Shown: positions 37,814 through 47,821 of the stretch, piece by piece
How positions within the stretch are numbered: position 1 is the first letter of the stretch
How the letters are laid out: the number at the start of each line of letters is the position of its first letter
NCBI GenBank assembly: GCA_011009095.1
Contig: VTPC01090610.1
Span: 62,001-126,000, forward strand
Length of the DNA: 64,000 nucleotides
Source: Ignelater luminosus
Taxonomy: Eukaryota > Arthropoda > Insecta > Coleoptera > Elateridae
Direction of reading: 5' to 3'
Notes under the pieces: model-generated
Told to the model about the DNA's origin: nothing
What the model saw: the letters and a program-made list of their open reading frames with translations, nothing else
Database searches by the model: none
Made by a program: the position numbers and the translations under genes

Positions 37814-38699
37814 TCAGTGCTTTGTCCAGGTTTCCTTGTTTTTTCCGTTCTCTTCCTGAACAACATGTTGTCTTTTACTCAGCAACTGAAATATAAAAGG
37901 CCTTAACGTACATATTAAATACGTAACAATTAAAGAAACTGTTATTGAGTTTTAATATATTTTATTTAAAAACAAGCAAATACCAATTATAGAAAATTAT
38001 AATAAAATATTAAATACTCATTGCTCAATTATAATTACCTGGAGAGTTATGTGCAGCTCATCAAATAACACAAGGATCTCTTTATAATAAACTAAACACT
38101 GGAGAATGCGCAATAGTTATAACAAGGCAATAATAATTTTGACACCAAATTAAGCTAGTTAAAACTCAACTGCTCGCTTGGAACACCTCGCTTATATACC
38201 AGTTTATACCACTCTGCGAAACGGTTCAAGAAAATTTTAGAACTCTACAGAAGCTTCCCGAGTAATTACGTCAGCGTGACGTCACTGTCTGGGCGGATGG
38301 CGCAGAGGATTCTCTAATATTCTGGAAAATTTTATATTCTATTCTCTGGTACATAAATTATTGCACAAGTCGGTTTAATGACTTATATATAAATATCGTT
38401 AATACAATTAAATAAAATGCTAAAATGGCCTACATGACATTTCCAAGTGATTTGTGCGTGACATTTTTCAATATTTCAATGGAATAAACGTCATTTTAGT
38501 CATTAAGAGGCAAAAGTTCATTCACTCGTCTTACAGGAAATAATTTTTGAGAAAAAAAATCAAAAAGTCATTACCCTAGGGTAGTACACGAGTTTCACGC
38601 AAGGTAGCAACACCAACTTAGTTTTCAAAAAAATGGAAGAAATCATTTGTCTCACAGTGGAACATGTCTCACAGTGGACCACCCTCCCCTACTTGCAGT

Positions 38700-39340
38700 T
38701 TTCTGCTCATCGATATCTAAAGGCTTATCAGTGACACTGCTTGCAGCAAAATCTGACTCTGTGAATATAAGCCGATCAAGAGGCCATAAGCCTGTTTTCT
38801 TAAAAGCGCTCTTAATATTTTCATAGAAAATGAGCTAGCATCCAGTCATTAAAGGCTGTTGCAAGATTGGTCTTGAATGGAGCATAAATTCCCACATCTA
38901 GTGGCTGTAGCCTGTGGGTAGTGTGTGGAGGAAAGGAAAGGAGTGTAATTCCATTTGATTTGCAATATCGAATTGCTTCGACAGATGTGTGGGATTCGTG
39001 GTTGTCGACTAGCAAAAGAATCTTATTAACAACAGAACAGTGTGTATGGTTTACAATATGCTTTAAAACTTCCGAAAATAGTTCCGAAGTCCCATCCTGA
39101 TTTATTACCTAATGCAATAGATCCTGTTGGTGATCCTTCAGATAAATATTCTGATGGATTGCGGATTCTTGGATAAACAAATATTGGAGGAAGAGATGTG
39201 CCTATAGCGTTAACAAGTCTTACAAACGTGACCAAAGTACCTCTTTCACTGGAGGCTATTTGCCCGACTTGCTTCGTTCCTTTTACCGAAACGATCTTAA
39301 TAGGCCTTATTACTGTGGTAATGCCTGTTTCGTCCAAATT
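38700..39340 (-). pseudogene. Outer pogo transposase, catalytic core
   Basis: Minus-strand pieces read MDETGITTV (first catalytic Asp) and GTKQVGQIASSERGTLVTFV at 39026-39337, then LVDNHESHTSVEAIRYCKSN, ITLLSFPPHTTHRLQPLDVG and IYAPFKTNL at 38821-39015. The DNHxSH and PPHxxHxLQPLDV blocks are diagnostic of the pogo/Tigger DDE_1 family. The next part (AFKKTGLWPLDRLIF and beyond) continues in another frame to the insertion point at 38690. Several frameshifts break the gene. Confidence 0.85.
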
Positions 39341-39597
39341 CTAGTCTTGCGAATGTTTTTGCAAGACTAAGGTACATTTGTTAAAAAAAATCGTCAATTA
39401 CGGGTTTATTGAATGCCATAGAACGACTCAAACTAGTACTTTCTGGCTTTCGAAGTAACAGATCAGTATGCCTTTTCATAAAACCCCAAAGCCAATCTTT
39501 TCCTAAAATGTAAAGATAATTTATAAGTTGTTCTTTTTAATGAAAAAAGTTATCAAACAAACCTGCTATTTTATGGGTTTCCCAATTATCAGGAATT

Positions 39598-39810
39598 TTA
39601 CAGTTGGGAGATGATTTTGCAAACTGGAATGCTAATGTCTTGATTCAACTTCTTGATAAGTCTTGACTGTAACGTAGTTCTTTTGATTCGATACTGCCTG
39701 GCTGCCTCGCTTACATTTAGATTATTTTTGAGACATTCACTTATTGCTGATTTCATACTGTTTTCATCAATAGCGGGTCTGCCTGTCTTCCGTATATAGT
39801 CACGGGGCAT
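39598..39810 (-). pseudogene. Outer pogo transposase, N-terminal helix-turn-helix
   Basis: Seventy residues starting MPRDYIRKTGRPAIDENSMK and containing LNVSEAARQYRIKRTTLQSR, a psq-type helix-turn-helix as at the N terminus of pogo transposases. It is separated from the catalytic core by about 260 bases with frame breaks or an intron. Confidence 0.8.
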
Positions 39811-40147
39811 CTAAAAACATACAGAATAGGGCTTAATAAGAACAATACTAACTTTTCACATTAATTGTATCCTAAAGATAATATTTAGTAGTACATGGGG
39901 TAGATTCGTCATACAGACGGAACTACCCCATAATCAATTGCCGAATGTACCCCATACGATATTTACTTGCTCTTTAGTGACTCAAAACAAAACGTGACTA
40001 AGTGTAGGTTGAAATCTATCATCGAATAATTTTATAAACATAATCAGTCCTTGGGTTAAAATATGATGAAAGATATTAGTAATTCTAGTGTGAATACTTT
40101 ATAATTTCATATTTATAAAATACTTACTCCGATTTTGTTAATAAAAT

Positions 40148-40207
40148 AAACTTTCTTTAATAATATCAACACAAAACAAACTTTCTTTAATAATATCAAC
40201 ACAAAAC
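40148..40207. repeat. Perfect 30-bp tandem duplication
   Basis: Two identical units AAACTTTCTTTAATAATATC + AACACAAAAC lie head to tail in the right arm of the outer pogo element. Confidence 0.95.
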
Positions 40208-40355
40208 ACTTATCGCCTGTAAATTCACACCAAAGTAGCTGACGTGTTATTAGTAACACTACTTGAGCGAACTTTGGCACAAAATTCAAAAACTAGAGAA
40301 ATTTTCAAGCTGTGAAGAATGTACCCCACTGCCGAAACTACCCCACTCTCCCCTA

Positions 40356-40560
40356 CTGTCATAAGAGTGCCCAACATGTTATTGTTGTTACAATAAGTCT
40401 TAAATAGCATACTATAAGATTGTGTGTTTCATTTTTGTTAATATTAAAAAGTTCTATGATTAGCATGCTATAAAGGAATATTTTTCATTTTGTATCTGCT
40501 TTTGGTTTGCTATAAGAGTGTCTGAAATGTGCATACCATAAGAGTATGCCTTTTTGATAG
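40356..40560 (+). repeat. Hairpin array, continuation right of the pogo insertion
   Basis: The array resumes with GTCATAAGAGTG and the linker TATTGTTGTTACAATAAGTC, then cores at about 40409 (CATACTATAAGATTGTG), 40464 (CATGCTATAAAGGAATA) and 40531 (GCATACCATAAGAGTATGC). The order of linkers follows the 170-bp higher-order unit of the main block. This proves that the array predates the pogo insertion. Confidence 0.75.
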
Positions 40561-40595
40561 ATTATAGAAATCTTTTTTATTTTTGTACATTATTT

Positions 40596-41726
40596 TTAAT
40601 TTAATTTAATTTAATTTAAGCATATATTTCCTAAACAGACAAATTGTCCATTTACATAAGAAATTACAAAAAAACAGCGATAAAGGTATAAACATGCATA
40701 TCTAAATATAACAACACCTAAATATAATAGTATACAAACAACAAACAACATAAACTAAAATATTAACTAAGAAAATTTTTTTTAAAAAACTACTAAAGTG
40801 TTTTCAACTTATCACAATGTAAATCAAGATCAAATCTTTGTATTAAAGTATTTACATCATCCAGAGCTAAATCGAGAGGCGAGAAAAAACTTGAAACTTT
40901 GAAAAAGCGATTACGTCTTCTTAATCTCAAATTAGGAACATATAAATTTATTTTACTAAGTACTAATGGACAGTCCAAATGATTATTTAAAATTTTATAT
41001 ATAGTAGAAAGTGACATCAAACTCCGGCGTGTACTAAGTTTTTACATATCAAATGTTTTCAGCTGATCATGATAAGAAATATGATTTTTAAAATTAGGAA
41101 AGACTTTGAACTTTTTGAAGTATAAGGACCTTAGAAATCGCTTTTGAACTTTTTCAATAACATCTAAATCGTTAAACATACGTGAATTCCAAATGACTCG
41201 CATATTCTAGCTTAGAACGAACGTACGTATTATAAAGTAATAGCGTCGTTTTTACATCAAAATACTTACTATTCCGTAATATCCATCCCAATGTCTTATA
41301 TCCTTCTCTCGCGCAATTTTCAATGTGGATTTTATGACTCAATGCATTAGTATAAGTAACTCCCAAATCTTTAATATCATTTACTTGTTCTAAATCAGCA
41401 CTGTAATTATATGTAATTTTTTTTTGAGAAAAGCTCATGATTTTACATTTTTCTGTATTTAATCTTAAATTGTTACTTTTATACCACGCGGAGACCACAT
41501 TTAAATTGTTTTGTAATGATTTAGCACCTTCGACTGAATCAATCTGCTTATAGATCTTAGCGTCATCCGCATAAAGTAGAATATGACAGTCATTCAAACA
41601 TCTAGGTAAATCATTTATAAATAAAACAAAAAATAGGGGCCCCAACACCGAACCTTGGGGCACTCCAGATGTGGGTGTAAAGACAAAAGACTTTTTATTA
41701 CTATACTTAACATTATATTTATGCAT
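40596..41726 (-). mobile_element. 5'-truncated Jockey-like non-LTR retrotransposon with (TTAAA)n tail
   Basis: The minus strand carries the second half of an RT open reading frame and ends at 40596-40619 with repeats of TTAAA on the sense strand, a short-repeat 3' tail of the kind seen in several non-LTR clades. The upper boundary near 41726 abuts the copia 3' LTR remnant, so it may have inserted into that LTR. The 5' part (ORF1, endonuclease, RT palm N-terminal half) is missing, as is common after incomplete reverse transcription. Confidence 0.8.
40793..41726 (-). pseudogene. Non-LTR reverse transcriptase, C-terminal half
   Basis: A 184-residue frame at 41172-41726 contains TPTSGVPQGSVLGPLFFVLF, INDLP, the catalytic HILLYADDAKIYK (YADD), SAWYKSNNLRLNTEKCKIMS and the thumb block IKDLGVTYTNALSHKIHI. 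After a frame break, 40793-41020 continues with NLRLRRRNRFFKVSSFFSPL, the C-terminal block of Jockey-type proteins. It is on the minus strand and probably inactive. Confidence 0.9.
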
Positions 41727-42107
41727 TACATGATATTTTCACAAGATATAACTAAAAACTACAAAACATTACAAAAAAATAAACTGGATTGTACCAACCT
41801 ATTTGTCTTAAAAAAAAAACTAACACCCTCTCCCAATCCAGTGACTCAAAGTACAAATAACAAAAAATTATAACCTAAGATAAGCAAGTTACACAAGTTC
41901 CAAATTCTTAACAAGATACTCATGTTTAGGACGAGCAAGTCCTTTTGTAAATATATCAGCTATCATTTCATTAGTAGAAACATATTCCAGATTAATTTCA
42001 TCACTTTCAACAAGATCTCTAATAAAATGATATTTAATATTTATATGCTTATTCTATTATGAAAAACAGGGTTAGAAACAAATTTTCGTGCACTCTGGCT
42101 ATCACTG
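41727..42107 (-). mobile_element. Ty1/copia element, 3' fragment: RNase H end, polypurine tract, start of 3' LTR
   Basis: On the minus strand from 42107: SDSQSARKFVSNPVFHNR, then (with small frame breaks) IKYHFIRDLVESDEINLEYV and STNEMIADIFTKGLARPKHE, the C-terminal end of copia RNase H, with a stop near 41890. Downstream is GGGAGAGGG (polypurine tract) followed by TGTTAG near 41826, the expected start of a 3' LTR. The LTR is cut at about 41727 by the non-LTR fragment. The upper edge is a TA (42108-42109) next to a pogo-like end. Confidence 0.82.
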
Positions 42108-42109
42108 TA

Positions 42110-42140
42110 GGGGAGATCGGGTACAAAAGTTACACGGAAC
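42110..42140 (+). mobile_element. Pogo-type terminal repeat at the edge of the copia fragment
   Basis: GGGGAGATCGGGTACAAAAG begins right after a TA that ends the copia sequence. It resembles the outer pogo end (GGGGAGAGTGGGGTAC). It is a candidate 3' end for the pogo fragment whose coding tail lies at 50575-51172 in the matching orientation. Confidence 0.45.
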
Positions 42141-43579
42141 TTTTACTTTGATTTCTGCCCAAACAGCACAATTTATCCATTAGTATCTAATGGTTATTAG
42201 TTTTGGATATCCATAATATCCATAGGATATTGCAAGGCAGCTAATGGATATCTGTATAGTACTTTCAAATGCCCGTCTTCCTAGATGTCTACAACAGATA
42301 TGCGGTGCATATAAATTTTAGATACCTTGCACATATACAGTGTGTTCAGCAAGGAACGGGACAGTGCGATATCTCGGGAACGAATGCAGATTTTAAAATT
42401 CTGAAAACTTTGTTATAAATAATGTAAGGTAGGGGCACATATTTTGTGACAAAAGGTTTTTAAATTTAATGCGTCCCCGCCAGGTGGCGCTACTTAACTT
42501 AGTTTTTTTTAAATGGAATACCCTACTTTTTATTTGATTTTTGGAATTTGCAACATATTTGTGATAACTCTCCTTACAAGTGCTACCAACCTATCTGGCT
42601 TACTTTTCGGAAAAATAATAATTTTTATAAATTATAAACGGTAAACTTAAGGGGTAATATTACATTTTTATAAATTACAAGTAATTTAACACTATATACA
42701 GCGTGAATATAAAGTAACACATAAAATTCATATTCTTTTACGGGCCAATATATTGGAAAATGCAAAAACAGGTCAATTTTTTATTATAAAACCGCACAGT
42801 TTATTGCAATCGCCTTCCAATATTCATTTGTTTCGAACAATGACTCAAATTTCTTTCGCGATTCTTAAAGACCCTGCTATTGCCTAAACGATGGTATAAA
42901 CACTTGCTCCTTACATAAATAAAGAATGATCGATGAGAGGCAATTTGAAATTTACTGAGCTAAGATTCAAATTAAATAATACGTAATTGCATGTCGGTTG
43001 TTGATGCCCTTATGTAATAAAAATAAGTAAAAAAAAATAAAAATAAAAAATGACATTACTTTTTCGTATCTCAAAAATTAGAATTTTCTTTAAGTTTTAC
43101 TCAGAAATTTTCCAATGTAGTTAACGTGTAGGAATTTTTATACCATTGTTTACAGAATAACAGGGTTTATCAAAATGGCAAAAAAAAACAGAGGGGTTTC
43201 TATTTAAAAAAGTTGATAATGCGTCATCGCTTTGAAAAACATAAATGGTGGAAGATGACTGCAACATTAAAGTGTGTATTTTTAAAATAGAAAATTAACT
43301 GGTCTCAGAATTTTCCAATGTACTTCCTCCTAAAAAAATATGAATTTTATGCATTGCTTTATAATCATGTCGAAGATTTTTACATTTTACATTTTCTATT
43401 CTATTACTGTTTCGTTTTCTTTGTTTTTCCTGTAAAATAAAAAACGATAAATTACGACTTTGATATGAAAGTATATACGGTATTTTTGACTGCAGGCACA
43501 TTCAATTTGGATGAGCAAGCAGAGGAACAAACCTACTACTACTAAATCAAAAGCATAATACAAAAATATATTGTAGAAC
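42141..43579. other. AT-rich stretch, no gene recognised
   Basis: A CAGTGTGTTCAGCAAGGAAC stretch at about 42339 looks like a transposon end, but I cannot find its partner. Nothing coding is supported here. Confidence 0.4.
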
Positions 43580-44758
43580 TTACTTGTCTCTTGCAGTAGC
43601 ATGCCTTAGCCAATTTTTCACACTATCTATGATATCAGTATCCGTAGCTGCCATACTGTCAGGGCTTTTTCTAACTGCATCTAAAAAGTTTGCAGTTACA
43701 CAAACGTAATAATAATTTAAGTATTACCTAGAATAGTACTTGATAGTAACAGGTTTTTTAAAATTAGTTTTTTCTTTGCTCCTTCCCAACTGTATTGCGA
43801 TGCGACAGCATTACAAAAGACAGTTCGTAAAATTAATTTTACTATGGTATTTGTTCTATGGCCCCCTATCGTCCTGAAGTATGCTACCTAAAATTGATAA
43901 CGAACATTAATAACAGTGTCTTATACTATTTGCATTTCATATTAAATAAGACTTACTAATTTGCATCGCATTTCTTTGTCTTTCTTCAGATTATCTTCCA
44001 GTTGCTCCAGTTTCTCGGTACTTTCAAGTGGAAATGGGAGTATTCATGATTTTTTCAGGTTGTTGCAAATTCTTCAAAGATTGTTCAATTTTCATCATGT
44101 GGGCTTTTAGGAAAGACAATTCATTACAAAATGAAAATTACTTCCTCTTACCATCACAAGAACATTTAATTTTATTGTTATTTTGTTGTAGTCCGGAAGA
44201 TCCTGCTTGTAGCATATGTTGTTGTAATCTCATAGGTTCCGGTTGTGAAATCATTGCGAACTTGGGTTTTGACAACTTGACAAAGCAATATAAGCAATGA
44301 CAAAAAACAAAAATATAACTTTATTTAGCATCATCTTCTTGAATGCCTGAACTGTCACTTCGTCTATCAGTTTTTTCATCAGAACTAATAATTTTTCTTT
44401 TTCTGACTTGCCTTGTTTTTTTTTGACAACTCTTCAATGTCAGTATTCAAATCACTTTGTTCTTCAGTAAGTTTATAGTTTTGCCATAGCAGTTTCATAA
44501 CAATCTACAAAAAGAAGCATCCCATTAAGTAAACTTCGACTTTAAACAATTTTAACTTACTGTAGAATCCAAGCACTTTCCCGATTTGGAAAAGCTGCCA
44601 ATCTTTAACTGTTTCATAAAACCTCGCAGCTCTTTTATAACTTACATTACTCTTAAATGAAGGCCAGTAGCAGAAGCTATCGTTTATCCAGGGTTTGGGA
44701 ACTAGCTGCACTTCATCTTCAAATTCCACTTCTCTTGTATGTTGTTCATATTGAAGAT
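43580..44758 (-). pseudogene. DUF4806-domain gene, decayed, five exon-like pieces
   Basis: DUF4806 proteins are insect proteins of unknown function, often in many copies. Piece A (44561-44758) encodes VEFEDEVQLVPKPWINDSFC then YWPSF, the typical N-terminal block, ending at a GT donor. Piece B starts at 44504 (CYETAMAKL) and then breaks with a stop before LTEEQSDLNTDIEELSKK. Piece C (to 43957) has KPKFAMISQPEPMRLQQHML and, after a frame break, STEKLEQLEDNLKKDKEMRC. Piece D (43728-43887) encodes VAYFRTIGGHRTNTIVKLIL and YSWEGAKKKLILKNLLL, and piece E (43580-43680) VRKSPDSMAATDTDIIDSVK and NWLRHATARDK with a stop. D and E together are the DUF4806 core and have clean splice sites and frame. The breaks in B and C suggest a pseudogene. 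Confidence 0.75.
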
Positions 44759-46013
44759 CTGTTTATAATAAGTGGCAATGAAATTTAACAAATTATTCTA
44801 CACCTATATCTACTACAACTATATTAGTAGTAATAGTAATAATAATAATAATACCTTTATTATTACTATAAAAAATAAACACTGAATGATAAAAAAAATT
44901 GTTAAGGCTTTTAAGGAGAGGTATTAGGCAACCACGGTTGCGAGGGTATTTTTAAGAATGTTTCCAACGGCATTTCGCGTATTAAACAAAAAATCTTGAA
45001 ATTTCTCGAGCCTGGATATGTTAGTTTTTTGTATTTTAGGTGCATTTATAGAATAATATGCAAGAAAAATGATTTAATTTGCATTTTATAAAATCTGATA
45101 GTTTCCAGTTAATGGCATGAAAAACCGGCAAACGAATGCAATAACTAAATTAAAACTTCTATAAAAGCATATATTTTAGGCTTATATTTTAGTATCTGAA
45201 GACTAAATTTGTTAGACTACAACCATATCAAAAAAAGCTGCTGAAATCATTGAAGCTGATACCTTACTAATCTGCTGGTTTGCATTCTGTATGTTAGGCA
45301 ACACCTTACACCACTTACTACCTGTGAAAGTCGTAAATTAAAAATTTTCGAGTTGTCATAACTACAATAGGACTACAACAGACAACAGGATTAGTTCGGT
45401 AAGGGACAAAAAGTGTTAGAAATCGCAGTATATTGCTTTTAGCCATTCATTCTACAAATAAAAATAAAAACAGTCGAATGTATAATTCAATGAGATAATT
45501 TAACGACTTCGAAATGAGAGTAATTTAATAATAATAATAATAATAATTGTAATAGCAATAATAGTAATATATTTAAAAGTAAGTACAACGTTACAATGTT
45601 TTATAAGGAAAACCTAATTGTCGTTTGTGTTTATAATCTTTTGTATAAGAAAGGTGCAATTATCACAAATAAAAAAATTATTATCAGTAATTAATAGTAT
45701 ATATATAACATATATGCGTAGGTAAATTTTGATTTTCTTTCACATTATACTATAGCTTTGAAACCAATCTTTAAATGTTTTTTTATTTATTGTCGTCAGT
45801 CGTTTTATCACTCAAATAAGAATTTTTAAAAAACAACAACTTTTTTTAAATTGCAATTCGTTATTATTGGCGCTAAAAAAGATTCATCACTACTATACTG
45901 CGACATCAGAAACAGATAAATTTATAAACAATGTATGTCGAATTTACAATCAAGTTTTTCCCTATTTATTTTTTATTATAAGTTTAATTCTTGGTTTACA
46001 AATTTGCTTTATA
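44759..46013. other. AT-rich stretch, no gene recognised
   Basis: Apart from trinucleotide runs I see no coding or repeat structure that can be named. Confidence 0.4.
45521..45548. repeat. (TAA)n microsatellite
   Basis: Nine or so TAA/AAT units. Shorter runs of the same kind lie near 44829-44853 and 49868-49885. Confidence 0.9.
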
Positions 46014-47367
46014 CAGGGTGTATTGTTTCAGGTGGAGAATCTTAGCACCACTCGATTCTCCTTGAAAAACTAAGCAAAAAAATGTTATAAAAATGTTCGT
46101 CTTAAACGCATATTTTTCGAAATAAACGTCATTTAAAATTTTTATACTTGCAATGCTGCATGAAAGTTGTAAGTAGAGCAAGAATAGGTCATAAGTTTAT
46201 TAAAGTGGTTACCTTAGTAACATTTTTGCAGGTTGTTTTTATTAATGTTTTTAGGTAAATTATGCACATTAAGAATTCCTATAATTTTCAAATACAGTAA
46301 TTTGAAACTATTCTAATCACAAGATATTAGGTATGTAACAGCACGTAATGCAAAAGATGTTCAAAATGAGCTCCTCCAACCACTCGACATTTTATGGCTC
46401 GGCGAATGATATCCCCTTCCAAATTTTCAAGCATATTTTGGTTTCTTATCGTGGTAACTGCATAGTTGATCCGTTCCATCAGTTCGTCTTCGGTTGCTAA
46501 AGGCTCGTCTTCCAGGAGATCCGGTAAATTGTTGGTAAGAAAATTAATATAGTTATTTGCATTTAAACGATGTGGCAAAATCCGTTGTCCTATCAACATG
46601 TTACCCACTTTCAGTGGGTTCATTTTCAAATATACGTTTAATATTTCTTCTTCTACTTGCGGCAGTAGTACACCACGAGCACGGCCTCCATCTACCCCAT
46701 GAAGGGTACTGATCTTCCTGTTTCTCGTAATCGCCGGTTTAGTCGCTGGATAAGGTTGGCATTAGGATGTCTTCTGTTCGGGTACCTTTCTGCATACAAA
46801 GCTTGAGCTGCATGAAAATTACCACGACACTCTCCTAATGTAGGTACATATCCACGTATTCATTGAATGTATATTCCATGCTTTCAATTAAACGATTAAA
46901 TAACAGTAGCAAACCTTAACAAAACACGAAAAAAGATTGTCAATGACAACTTAAGCAACTTGCATAGCTTAGCCCAAAGTGACGTTTTTGACATTCAAAG
47001 CCACCCAATAAAAATAATGTAGGTGTACCAAATGCTCAGCGACCGTCTAATTAAACAATACAGTATTACAATATCTTCTACAAACAAGTAAATCATAGCC
47101 ATTGCATTATGTAAAAGCCATTTTAAAGAAAATTGCTGGTAAATAGGAGAAAAATATGATTGTGTATGTTTTCTGGTATCTAAACTAAGGGTGGTTACTT
47201 TTATTTAATAATTTTAGGCAGTCATAAGCAAATTATATATAAATTTACGACTCTTAATATTTCCACAACCAAAGAGTTAATAACAAATTGGTACTAAAGT
47301 TTCTTGCATAGTTTTTGATGCAGAATCGAGTAGCGTTGATATTCTCTACATGAGGTAATACACCCTG
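46014..47367 (-). mobile_element. Tc1/mariner-type element, internally deleted, complete ends
   Basis: The left end CAGGGTGTATTGTTTCAGGT and the right end, as complement, CAGGGTGTATTACCTCATGT continue as inverted repeats for about 50 bases (both include GAGAAT and ACTCGATTCT). TA flanks both ends (46012-46013, 47368-47369). The minus strand encodes shortened transposase pieces. The element is 1354 bp. Confidence 0.85.
46327..46860 (-). pseudogene. Tc1/mariner transposase with two internal deletions
   Basis: Three blocks survive in order. At 46700-46850: GNFHAAQALYAERYPNRRHP then NANLIQRLNRRLRETG, the N-terminal helix-turn-helix. At about 46490-46600: ILPHRLNANNYINFLTNNLP then DLLEDEPLA, the block before the second catalytic Asp. 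At 46327-46490: DELMERINYAVTTIRNQNML and IIRRAIKCRVVGGAHFEHLL, the C terminus. The parts with the catalytic acids between these blocks are gone, so the copy is non-autonomous. Confidence 0.8.
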
Positions 47368-47426
47368 TATATACTTTTAGCGCTCTGATAATCAATTTAA
47401 ATTAGTATGGTTGCAACATGCATATA

Positions 47427-47711
47427 CGGGTGTTTTAGGTCACTCGGAACATAAGAATTTTAACATGGGAAAAAATCGTTATGATCAGAGTTTGCTTATG
47501 CCCATGTAAACTGACATTTCAGAAAAAACAAATACTTCATAATTTTCAATAAACGTCATTATTAGACATTTATTATAAAACTATTGTTATGTTTTCTGAA
47601 ATGTCATTTTACATTATTTCTAATGGTTGTAATTGGCATGAACAGACTCTGATCCAACAGTTTTTTTTCCACGTTAAAATTTGTATGTTCTTAGTAGCCT
47701 AAAATACCCTG
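47427..47711. mobile_element. Foldback MITE, about 285 bp
   Basis: Inverted arms over nearly the whole length: left CGGGTGTTTTAGGTCACTCG and right, as complement, CAGGGTATTTTAGGCTACTA; both arms then carry GAACATA, ATTTTAAC and GATCAGAGT, and later TGACATTTCAGAAAA. TA flanks both ends (47425-47426, 47712-47713). It starts 60 bases after the Tc1/mariner element ends and has a similar terminus, so both may use the same kind of transposase. Confidence 0.8.
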
Positions 47712-47821
47712 TATGTATATGTAGGAGAGAAAAAAATCAAACATCAAATTGGATAAAACTTCTACGAGCTTTTTATTAATTTACTTGTATCACTGCCTCA
47801 GTTGTTGAGGTATAATAAAAT

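Larger units (their letters stand above)
35344..38689 (-). mobile_element. Inner pogo-superfamily DNA transposon, 3.3 kb, nested in the outer one
   Basis: Inverted ends GGGTAGGGTGGTCCGCTGTG (left) and, as complement, GGGGAGGGTGGTCCACTGTG (right) are flanked by TA (35342-35343 and 38690-38691). The motif GTCCACTGTGAGACA or close variants recur near 35529, 35550, 35572 on the left and 38648, 38665 on the right, as subterminal repeats. The interior encodes a minus-strand pogo transposase in several frames. It inserted into the outer element's transposase gene and is therefore younger. Confidence 0.88.
34515..40353 (-). mobile_element. Outer pogo-superfamily DNA transposon, 5.8 kb including a nested insertion
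   Basis: The ends are inverted (GGGGAGAGTGGGGTA left, TACCCCACTCTCCCC right) and flanked by TA at 34513-34514 and 40354-40355, the pogo/Tc1 target site. Subterminal copies of GGGGTA/TACCCC lie near 34545, 39897, 39933, 39949 and 40323. The minus-strand transposase is in pieces: helix-turn-helix 39598-39810, catalytic core 38821-39337, tail 34817-35325. The inner pogo element (35344-38689) interrupts the gene. Without it the element is about 2.5 kb, a normal autonomous size. A perfect 30-bp tandem duplication (40148-40207) lies in its right arm. Confidence 0.88.
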
